Translations under genes and position numbers: made by a program | Origin: Diphasiastrum complanatum | Lineage: Eukaryota; Streptophyta; Lycopodiopsida; Lycopodiales; Lycopodiaceae | Length of the DNA stretch: 64,000 bases | Direction of reading: 5' to 3' | NCBI GenBank assembly: GCA_029204225.1 | Contig: CM055096.1 | Location: 30,452,557 to 30,516,556 of the forward strand | The notes under the pieces: model-generated | Seen by the model: the letters and a program-made list of their open reading frames with translations, nothing else | Told to the model about the DNA's origin: nothing | Databases searched by the model: none | Shown: piece after piece, positions 55,977-64,000 of the stretch | Layout of the letters: the number at the start of each line of letters is the position of its first letter | Numbering within the stretch: position 1 is the first letter of the stretch

Positions 55977-55989
55977 GCTCTGATACCAG

Positions 55990-56117
55990 TGTAATAGATC
56001 CTAACACCACAGTAGGGCAAACACTAACTCATCCACCCAACCTTGCCTACTCCCTAATATAGAGTAAGCCCCTCCTAGCCCAGTGTGAGGACTGGTAGCA
56101 TGCTACTGCCAAGTGTC
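55990..56117 (-). repeat. gypsy-A 5' LTR, last 128 bp (split)
   Basis: From GACAC (minus strand, 56117-56113) to ...ATTACA at 55990. It follows directly after the hybrid copia LTR. Partner of 31090-31324. Confidence 0.9.
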
Positions 56118-56761
56118 TGTAAAAATTACAGCAAATAAGGATCATAAAACACTTGAAATGATGAGGGAAACAATAGATTATGATTTCATAAGATTAGCAC
56201 AAGTTGAACCATCAAAATCCATCAAAAATCTATGCTTGAACCTCACTAAATGGCCCAAATCCTTGAAGAAGGCTTCACACGTGTGAAAGTACGGCCTCCC
56301 ACAGTTTGAGTACTGTACACCAGACCTACATTCAATCCTATAATCATTAGTAATCACAAGTACTCAAACAATTATGAACATAGAGAGCAATTGCACCATT
56401 ATGAGAGAAAAATCATGAAATTGCTTGATTAATTTTGGTGAGATATCATCACCTATATATACATGATCCATCACGGTTTTGGACAGGTATGAGTAGCCCT
56501 AAACCTATCCCTAATGCTAATTTTGGTGGATCTTTCATCCCTACCAATTTAGGGTTGGAATCTTGGAGATCCCTCAACAATGCAAAAATTACCAAAAATA
56601 GCTCCTATTTTTTCTCCCTTGTATCTAAGCATAATTTGGACTCATTCCAAAGGTTCTAACACTTAGGTCTACTTGAGAACATCCTTATGAATGGAATCCT
56701 ATGCTATTTGGCACGTGTGACACATGAACCAATGTCAAGTGAGAAGTGACAATTTTCAACA
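56118..56761 (-). repeat. hybrid copia LTR: first 39 bp from 1b, rest from 1a
   Basis: On the minus strand, the first 39 bases (56761-56723, TGTTGAAAATTGTCACTTCT and on) are identical to the start of the 1b LTR; from TGTCACACGTGCC on it is the 1a LTR to its end GTAATTTTTACA. The 1b end is flanked by CATTG (copia 2 target), the 1a end by GACAC (gypsy-A target). This is one of the two inversion breakpoints. Palindrome TTCACACGTGTGAA at 56274-56287. Confidence 0.92.
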
Positions 56762-59221
56762 CAATGTATTCTGTTTCAATAGAGGAAAGTGCGATAGAGG
56801 TTTGCTTACGACTGTTCCACGAAATAGGACCGCCGTTGAAGAAGAATGTAAATCCAGATGTGGACTTACGATTGTTTGCATCTCCTCCCCAGCTTGCATT
56901 AGAATAACCACTGAGCTGATGAAGATTGTTGTTGCTGACATCTCCATAGCAGATGCACTGGTTCATGGTAGCTTGAATATATCTCATGACTCGAATAAGA
57001 GCCTTCCAATGGATAATTCCAAGATTAGCCATGTATTGGCTGAGTGAGTTGACAAAAAAAAGATATCTGGTCTTGTACATACCATTGTGTACATGAGAGA
57101 TCCAAGTATCGATCGATACGAATATTCTCTCATATGCTCATCTTCCTGCTTGGTCTAGGGACATTGGTCCTTCAACAAATGCAGGCCTGGATCCATTGGT
57201 GAGTGAGCTAATTTACAATTCATCAAATTGTATCTGTTAAGAACATTGTGAAGATACCTTTGTTGAGTGATGTAAATCAATCGATTTGCTCTGTCTCTGT
57301 GGATTTGAATTCCAAGACAGAAGTGAGCTTCGTCCAGATCAGTCATGTCGAATTCTGAGAACAACATTTGTTTTACATCCTTGATCATTTTGATATTGTT
57401 GCTGAAGAGCAACGTATCATCAACGTACAACGTGATGATAATGAAGGATTGCTGCACTGACCTTGAATAAACGTTGCAATCAACAGTGCTTGGTTTGAAT
57501 CCTTGTTCAATGAGGAATGTGTTGATCCTCTGAAACCAGGTTCTAGTAGACTGTTTCAAGCCGTACAGTGCTTTGTGGAATTTACAGACATGATTATTCA
57601 TGCCTTCCAGAACGTATCCTTTGGGCTGGATCATGTAGATATCTTCTTGTATGACTCCGTTCAGATAGGCTGTTTGTACATCAAGTTGATGTACTTCGAG
57701 GTCGGCAGTTGCAGCATAAGACAGGAGCATTCAGATTGACGAATGTTTGACGACTGGACTAAAAGTCTCATTGTAGTCGACATTCGAGATGTGGGTAGTG
57801 CTACTAGTCTAGCCTTCCTTTGATCAATTGCTCCGTTGACATTATATTTGATCTTAAAGATCCATTTCCAATCAATAATATTGCAGCCAATAGGAGCTTT
57901 GACTAATGACCATGTCTGATTCTTGATCAGAGAGGAATACTCTCTGTCTATGGCTTCTCTCCAGAGATCAGAGTCTGGTTGGCTAAGTGCCTCTTTGATT
58001 GTCATCGGTTCCTGCATTAAGAAACAGACAGACTCAAGAGTACACCTTGTGGGCTGTGTGCGCACTTGGGTTGATCTTCTGGGAGGATTCGACTGATGAA
58101 CCGCTCTTGGGACTTGTTGCTGGGTAGCAGCAACATCTTCGTCTGATTTCTTGTCTTGAAGTGGGTCGACAATAGGCATGCCTAAGCCAGAAGCTCGAAC
58201 TGTCGTGTCAACGGCAGGTGATGAAGATTCTTCTTGAGCAATGTCCTTGCCTTTGAGGTCGACGAACTGATCCTCGATAAAGATTGTATCCCAGCTATAC
58301 AAGATTTGTTGGGTATCAGGATCGTACAGCTTGTAAGTGTTATCAGAGGAAGTATATCCGATCAGGATGGTCTTCAGACCTTGGAAGTCCAATTTCTTCC
58401 TTGTGTCCTTAGGGATCTGCGTGTAGGCAATGCACCCAAACACTCTTAGGTTCTTCAAAGAAGGCTGAGCCTGTCCACACCTCGTGGGGTGTCTTGTCTA
58501 AGAGGGCCTTAGTCGAACATCTGTTCTGGACGTAAGCTGCAGTGGAGACAGCTTCAGCCCAGAATTTCTTGGGCAACGATGCATGCAATAGCATACACTT
58601 AGCAGATTCAACCAAAGTACAGTTCTTCCTCTCAGCTAAGCCATTAGACTGAGGACTGTAAGGAGTGATGAATTGCTGCTCAATGCCTTGGCTTTGGCAG
58701 TACTCTTTCTTAAACTCGACAGAGATGTATTCTCCACCGTTGTCTGACCTTAGGGCCTTGATCGTCCTTCAAGTCTCCTTTTCTGCACACTCCTTGAAGA
58801 TTCTGAAGCAATTGAAGGCTTCTAATTTTTTCTTTATAAAATACACCATCGTTCTTTTGGAGAATTTGTCAATAAAGGTTATAGAATACTTGGCATCCTT
58901 CAACGAAGGATTTTTTATCGGGCCACAAATATTTGAATGTACAACATCTAGCAATCCTCTAGCAAAATGCTGATGGCTTGACTTAGATGGTTTCCTAGTC
59001 TGTTTACTAACTAGACAGTCTTGACAGACAAGTAACTCGACTTTTTCGCGAGGATAGTCGAGATCAAGAACAATAGATTGTCTAGACATTCGTTGTACAA
59101 CAACATGATTTAAATGACCAAGTCTATAATGCCAAAGTAAACCTTTATTTGAATGAATTGAAGTACTGAGAGCCTGACTAGAGGCAGAAAAACAATGACT
59201 CAACTTATACAAGTATCCATG
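56762..59221 (-). pseudogene. copia 2 polyprotein, integrase to RNase H (broken)
   Basis: Minus strand, from 59216 downward: LLWHYRLGHLNHVV (pre-integrase), CQDCLVSKQTRKP, FIDKFSKRTMVYF (integrase); a frame change; ESAKCMLLHASLPKKFWAE; LRVFGCIAYTQIPKDTR; DLWREAIDREYSSL and WKWIFKIKYNVNG (RT start); a deletion; QLDVQTAYLNGVIQED, YGLKQSTRTWF, LYVDDTLLFSN (RT active site); IIHWKALIRVMRYIQ and SGYSNASWGGD, RKSTSGFTFFFNGG, SSIETEYIV (RNase H). It breaks at 56766 within RNase H where copia 1b entered; the end is at 43051. At least four frame changes. The residues differ clearly from copia 1a and 1b. Confidence 0.85.
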
Positions 59222-60414
59222 TGTTGTAAAGCTACCTTTACGAGCTTTACTTCCGGCGCCAACGGCGCCGGCGTCGCTCCCGGCGCCACTGTGACCAGAA
59301 TCCAGCCGGGACCAAGTCCCTATGGCTGAAAATCTTTGATCGGTTCTAGCGAAGTCCAGAGAGCTCAGATCGATGTGCAATCACCTCACACGATCTAGGC
59401 ATGATTAAAGGAAGCCTGGGGATCAGTAAAATCTAGAGAGAGAAAATGACTTTCTAGAAAGAGAAAATCCTAGAGAGAGAAAAATGTGCTTTACCAGCTT
59501 GGGTAGAGTGCTTGGTATGAGGGGGGGGGTGCCGAATCACACCAATACTATAGGGGAGTGCGGGTTGCGACTCAGGGCGAGCTCCAACCAAGTCTCAGCC
59601 TCCCTTGCTGGAATGTTGTCATGGCTCTCGCCTTGGCATGCTAGCGCCCCGGAGACTAGGGTCGGTCACACACTTGAAATGTAATGTTCTCAGATTTATC
59701 AATAAAGTGGGATTTTCCTCAAACTTACTCTGAGTACCTTCTGGGTTTCAGTGTTCGGTAAAAGCGCCAGTTGTAAGGCTGCTTTCAAAATTTTTAACTT
59801 GGCACATAGCTGAGGGTCGTATCCCGGGACGCCAGCGGTATGCCGTCGGGACCATTCGGTCCGTGGTGCCAGCGGTATGCTGTCGGGACCATTTGGTCCA
59901 GGAACTGGTTGTTTCCATATCTGTCGCGGCTTGTGGTTCTGAGTGTTCCTTGCATGAACGTGAATGGGTTAAGCTCTTGGGGAACGGGCTCTAAGCTGTC
60001 GGCTGAGTTGGATGGCTTGCTTGGGTGGATGTTACCTGTTTATGGCTGTCAAGTCTGGCGTGGCGCCAGGTTGGCTTCCAGCACTCGTGACGAAGCTTTC
60101 AGTTGGTTAAGTCTGATGTAAGTCAGACCGCTTGCTTGGAATGGATGTTACTCGTTTGTAACGAAGCTTCGAGTTGGTTAAGTTTGATGTATGTCGGGCG
60201 GCTTGCTTGGAGGGAAGTCACCCACGTCGGGACCCCCGATCTGGCATGGCGCCAGGTTGGATCTCAATGTTGGTTTTCGGAACTTCAAGTTGGTTAAGTC
60301 TGATCGTTGTTGGCGAGTTGGCTGCTTGTATGTCAAGTGGGTTTGGATGGCAATAGTTGAAGGCTGGGAAGCTAAGTCGTGGTTCCCGGCTCCCTTTGGG
60401 ATGCCTGCGCTACA
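59222..60414 (+). repeat. solo D LTR, 1193 bp, perfect target duplication
   Basis: TGTTGTAAAGC ... GCGCTACA between CCATG at 59217-59221 and CCATG at 60415-60419. No internal D sequence on either side, so it is a solo LTR. It interrupts copia 2 within the pre-integrase region. G run of 9 at about 59521. It is one of the best-preserved D LTRs in the window. Confidence 0.95.
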
Positions 60415-60560
60415 CCATGCCTCTTTTCATGTGCTAGGATCTTGCCTGTCCTATCAACTACTTTACACTGATCACATTCGAATTCTATTCTGTGTTCTAG
60501 ATCTGTGATTCTGCAAGGATTTTTTTATGAGATTGATACCATAGAGCTTAGACCATGTTG
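60415..60560 (-). pseudogene. copia 2, fragment before the solo LTR
   Basis: Minus strand encodes FECDQCKVVDRTGKILAHEK, which connects across the solo LTR to YLYKLSHC at 59216, the normal start of the copia pre-integrase region. Homology is lost beyond about 60510-60560. Confidence 0.65.
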
Positions 60561-61558
60561 TGTGGTAAGGGAGGAGGTAATGCACTATCTCATGAGATGA
60601 CTGTTCCATTGGTGTGGAGGTTCCCAAAGTTGGCAGTCAAGTAACTTCAGCTAGATTTCTTACAATTGGAATGGAAGATCTTGCATGTCCTTCACTCCTT
60701 GTGTTTGGAAGTGCTTGCAAATCTGCCATGGTTGCCACCATACATCTCTTAGCAGCCTCACCACCTGGAGCATGCATGCTATTCTTGTCACAACTACAAG
60801 GCATTCGAAAAACATTGTGAACAAACTATAAAGGGGAGCAAACAGATGTTACGACCTGCTAAACCAGAATATTGCATCTGGCCTATATGGAAGTCCTACA
60901 AGCAAAGTAGCTCATCAAATTATGTTGGGACTACAATGTACCTGGAGCTCATGTTCATACTGTGTAACAAGCTAAACATTAGAGCACCATTTCTAGGGCC
61001 ATCATGCATTGTTTGCATCACAATGTTCAATCATGCATTGTTTGCATGTCTTCGTAGAATTTTAAATGCAACAAATGCATGATAGTAAAGCCTTCACCCA
61101 AAGTCCAAGCCTTAAAAGTTTAGACCACCACCACATATTAGCCTTCAAAGTTGACTTTTTTTATAAACTCCATTGACCAACCTTAACACATAGTATTGGC
61201 TTTGCAAAGCAAGGTCAAAAATTAAAAATTTTCCTTCCAAATTTAGAGAATATTGTCAACATCTAAGCTTGAAGAACAAACTTCACAGTCCAGAGTAGTC
61301 CAGACTCTCTACTCTGGAGTCCCAACTTAGCTTGAAAAAGAAACTCAGAGTCCAAACTTTGGAGACCAAACTTAGAACTTAGAAGGCACTCTAAAGTTTA
61401 AAATGTACACGCCCTTAGAAGTTCACTACTCATGGTTGTCCCGGTCGTCAGTGCACTTCGTGTGGCCAGCAGGGCCCACGGGGCCCTGACTTAGCCAAGG
61501 ATCGAGAGTCGGGAGTCTGGACGTCTGGACTCTGGACGTACCAAAAGGCCAAACGAAT
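60561..61558. other. unassigned sequence
   Basis: No supported gene. A plus-strand frame at 60614-60820 (68 codons) shows no family. Expected copia 2 gag and protease sequence could not be recognised, so copia 2 may be truncated here. The part at 61430-61558 is GC-rich with short repeats of GGACTCTGGAC/GGACGTCTGGAC. Confidence 0.4.
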
Positions 61559-62476
61559 TGTTGCTCCGGCGCCTCAAAGGGCGCTGGGACTTGAGTGGTT
61601 TCCCCAACACGTGCTTAAGTCTAACATTCATCCATCATGCACTTACGTAAAAGCCAACTTTGAAACGTAACAAGCTTAACCATTCAGACTTAAGAAAACT
61701 GGAATCCCAACCAACCCGAAAGCCAACTCAGAATCCGTCCCCAAAAGGTAACCAAAGACAAAGACAAGCCACACATGAAACCCAAGGCATAGTGGTCGCC
61801 AAACTGACCAATTGGCATAGCGGCAAGCCCCATGTCGATGACAGGGACCCTTAGGCGCCAGCGACGCAAAAAGGTTGTAGTAAGGGTCCTTCCACTTGGA
61901 CCAGTCCCGGAGGCGAAACCGAAATGGTAATCATCCCCAAGGATCAACTTTATTAGATTTGGAAGAGGTTACATTCATACATAGACTGACCGGTCTCGGG
62001 GCCACCAACACGTGCTCGGCATTATGCCTGGCTCGTGCTGGTAGAGGGAGCTGAGACCTGGCAACTGGATTCCTGGCGCTGGTTGAGTTGCCCAAGTTTC
62101 TGTCTGCCGGACTCCCCCTATAGTTCTGCTGTGATTCGGCGCACCCCCTCTATTCTGAAACATAGTGCTTTCTGGTAAAGCACGCTTTTTGAGACTTAGT
62201 TTTTTTTTTGCTGATTAAGCCTGGCAAGCCTGGCAGAATCAGTCTGGCTCCCAGACATGGGTCCCGGGAGCCGTTCTGGTGGCAGAATCAACTTGCTTCC
62301 TGACTAGGCCATGACTCGAGCTCCAGATCTAGCTCATGACTTGTGACTACTTGATTGGCTCACCACAGGTCGGAGGCTCAGTCTTTGACGTTCTAACTTG
62401 CTCTGGGACCTTAGGGAGCGTCACCCCTTAGAGTCTTACAGGGCACGCTGGGTGCACCTGAGTCAGCTTTACAACA
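61559..62476 (-). repeat. gypsy H 3' LTR, 918 bp
   Basis: Same family as 27775-28694, in the opposite orientation: minus strand TGTTGTAAAGCTGACTC ... CGCCGGAGCAACA. The polypurine tract AAACGAGGGGAGGA lies next to it at 62477-62490. Confidence 0.9.
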
Positions 62477-62716
62477 TCCTCCCCTCGTTTGAAAAAGCTG
62501 ATGTCCTCATCAGGGCCAAACTAGACCTAGGACGTATGGCACGGGCTTAATTCACCGGCCTTAACAACTTTGAATTAAAAATACATTAGCAGTAGCACAG
62601 GAAAAGTGTAGATAAAGTTCACTTACGTAAAACCTGTGTAAAGCTGCAAGTGATTTATTGACAAACTTAAGAAAGATATCTAGAAGTTCCTTGAACTTCA
62701 GAATGGCCATGAATGT

Positions 62717-63090
62717 TTATGTAGGAGGCATGCTGCCAGGTAGTGCTGTGTGTACCGATCTGGGAAAACGGCTATTGCGTTGGTTCTTCTGCAGATAATC
62801 TGCTAGTACTTCAGGGGCTCCCTCCTTAAGTTTGTCTTCGTACTCCCAAGAAGTCTCAATAAGTGGAGCCCGTAGCCACTTCACTAGATATTCACATTGA
62901 ACACCAGTTCGCTTTCTATGTGTCAATAATTGTTCTGGTACAAGCTGCCTCTTTGTATCATCAAGTGTCATTGGTGGGTGACGGAGTTCGTGTTGCCGAT
63001 CAAATCGCTCATCTAGTTTGTACCGTTTGAGTAATGAGATATGAAACACATTGTGTATATCCAAGACAACGATAGAACTTTGTAACCTTT
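62717..63090 (-). pseudogene. gypsy H integrase tail with chromodomain
   Basis: Minus strand HNVFHISLLKRYKLD, then VPEQLLTHRKRTG, CEYLVKWLRAPLIETSWEYE and APEVLADYLQKN. This is the usual end of chromovirus integrase: an F-H-x-S-x-L-K motif followed by a chromodomain (Y-L-V-K-W ... T-S-W-E). Its upstream part is fused out of frame to RT sequence near 63090. Confidence 0.7.
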
Positions 63091-63640
63091 GGTACTGCAT
63101 TAGGTACTAAAAGTATGGTATGTTCAATGACTGATGTCAGAATACCCTTCAAATTTTGATAAGTCCATGCAAAACAGTCTTGATACTTAATAAGTAACAA
63201 ACGGAGTGCTTGATACTGCTCAGGAGTAAGTGTGATCCCACCTGTACAATCTTTTTCGGTTCTTCTGGTTCTGCAAGATTCATTGGCTGCATCCTAGCTG
63301 GGCCATCGTAAACCTCTTTAGATTCTGGCATGTGTTCTTCAGGTTCACGATGTGCTTTAGGTAACATGATAACCACATCATCCAGTGTATAACATTTAAA
63401 ATGCTCTGGCATATCATGCTGGACTACATTTGCTTGTTCTTTTTCAAAAGGACTTGTCTTGGATCTTCGTTTAGTCTTCTTAGCAGGAATTGATCGTGGA
63501 GGTGATGACTTTATTTCTTCACAGGTGAAGACTTCCTAGACGATGATGTCTTGCTGGAGATCTGACTTGAAGAATCATTCTTGACTTTTCCTTTGCCTTT
63601 ATCCAATAGAGGTGGCACTTCCTTTGAATCAATTTTTTGA
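63091..63640 (-). pseudogene. gypsy H protease-RT spacer and start of RT (broken)
   Basis: 63200-63100 encodes LLIKYQDCFAWTYQNLKG and EHTILLVPNAVPK, matching the start of gypsy RT (the ... D-x-F-A-W ... L-K-G ... P-x-A-x-P motif). 63412-63240 encodes the acidic linker HREPEEHMPESKEVYDG. Stops and frame changes occur between the parts. Confidence 0.6.
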
Positions 63641-63651
63641 GGGGGGTTTTC

Positions 63652-63987
63652 TCATTTCAGGACCGTATTATAATGTTGCTTTGCTTGTTTCTTTGTCATC
63701 GAACCTGTCATCCTGTCTCCCTTCAATATAACTGCTTTGGGCGATTTGATTGTTGGTTCATCAGGAACATTACGCACTCCAAATCTGGTTGGATCCATAT
63801 GATGTAGAATCTGTTGATTCGTAAGTTCTACATTGCCATCATAAGTTAAGACATGGCTCATTGGTATGAGATCATCCTCAATTGGATTTGGTACAGGTTC
63901 CGTTGATATCCAGGCTACATTTAGCACATTTAGTGAAAACGTGATTGGCGTATCCAAAGTTCGATCTAACAAGGAATTCTCGCTCAT
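63652..63987 (-). pseudogene. gypsy H polyprotein fragment, unknown region
   Basis: 111 codons beginning MSENSLLDRTLDTPIT, with HVLTYDGNVELTNQQIL and DPTRFGVRNVPDEP. Its place before the RT suggests the protease-RT spacer or the end of protease, but no D-S/T-G signature is visible in it. It is cut by the window end. Confidence 0.45.
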
Positions 63988-64000
63988 CTATGATTGAATA

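Larger units (their letters stand above)
50058..56117 (-). mobile_element. gypsy-A, Ty3/gypsy chromovirus (5' LTR split)
   Basis: 3' LTR 50058-50415; polypurine tract AAGGGGGAGGGAG; integrase with chromodomain; RNase H; gag-protease-RT; leader; primer site TGGTATCAGAGC at 55988-55977 (minus strand); and the last 128 bp of the 5' LTR (55990-56117). The order protease-RT-RNase H-integrase and the C-terminal chromodomain place it among plant chromoviruses. One TAG stop and a small deletion in integrase have inactivated it. The remaining 5' LTR part is at 31090-31324. The compared LTR parts differ at about seven of 235 positions, so it is older than copia 1a and 1b. Confidence 0.93.
62477..64000 (-). 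mobile_element. gypsy H internal region, deleted and broken (runs off the window)
   Basis: 3' end of a G-type Ty3/gypsy element. Contains a chromodomain-bearing integrase tail (62717-63090), then directly the start of an RT (63090-63200), then linker and polyprotein remnants to the window end. Most of RT, RNase H and integrase is missing between the first two. Confidence 0.75.

Noticed and set aside
36780..56770. The inversion as a simple assembly error between identical LTRs
   Set aside because: A misjoin would switch within identical sequence and leave full-length LTRs. Here both joins lie where the 1a and 1b LTRs differ, and bases are missing at both, while the target duplications still pair correctly. 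It is not excluded without reads.
1..64000. tRNA or rRNA genes
   Set aside because: The tRNA-like words seen (TGGTATCAGAGC) are all primer-binding sites next to LTRs; no cloverleaf with A and B boxes or rRNA core segments was recognised by eye.

Overview
The window is nuclear DNA of a land plant and is almost entirely transposon. The one host gene I recognise is the 3' half of an E2F-type transcription factor (16476-17817, + strand, five exons with GT/AG borders and one continuous frame). Everything else I can name is a plant-type LTR retrotransposon (Ty1/copia and Ty3/gypsy with chromodomain; where a primer site is visible it is of the initiator-Met-tRNA type), hAT transposase remnants, other transposon-like debris or tandem repeats. 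Intron-containing genes, no operons and no ribosome-binding sites fit a eukaryote. I cannot name the species; a large-genome, repeat-rich plant is an inference.

Layout, left to right. 1-8352: a possible terminal-inverted-repeat element, the 5' end of a gypsy element ('gypsy-A', minus strand), then a tandem chimera of a non-autonomous LTR family with 1.2-kb LTRs ('family D', minus strand). 8353-15545: an hAT transposase pseudogene (+), three blocks of tandem repeats, a 0.74-kb inverted repeat, a second hAT pseudogene (-) and a gypsy pol fragment (-). 15546-19048: the E2F 3' half and its flanks. 19049-29297: a truncated D element, then the 5' part of a gypsy element 'G' (LTR, leader, start of gag) holding a complete copia element 'F' (21874-27444) and a solo G-type LTR.

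29298-56761 is a nested stack later split by an inversion. G was entered by D, D by gypsy-A, and gypsy-A's 5' LTR by copia '1a'. Separately, a degenerate copia '2' lying in the opposite orientation was entered by copia '1b'. A later inversion of about 20 kb, with breakpoints at the facing LTRs of 1a and 1b, put the two copia polyproteins side by side (1322 and 1326 residues, both open) and turned the 3' parts of G, D, gypsy-A and copia 2 around. Five target-site duplications, each with one copy on either side of a breakpoint (TATTG, AACGC, GACAC, CATTG and the gag continuity of G), support this reading.

56762-64000: the 5' part of copia 2 interrupted by a perfect solo D LTR, about 1 kb of unassigned sequence, and the 3' end of another G-type gypsy element ('H') running off the window.

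Most worth a second look: (i) the LTR-bounded inversion; (ii) element F, which has gag but no pol and instead carries a 554-codon open frame of unknown function, in frame with gag and separated from it by one TGA; (iii) a TTCACACGTGTGAA-type palindrome repeated in the LTRs or leaders of three copia families; (iv) an inverted repeat that could give a long hairpin RNA.
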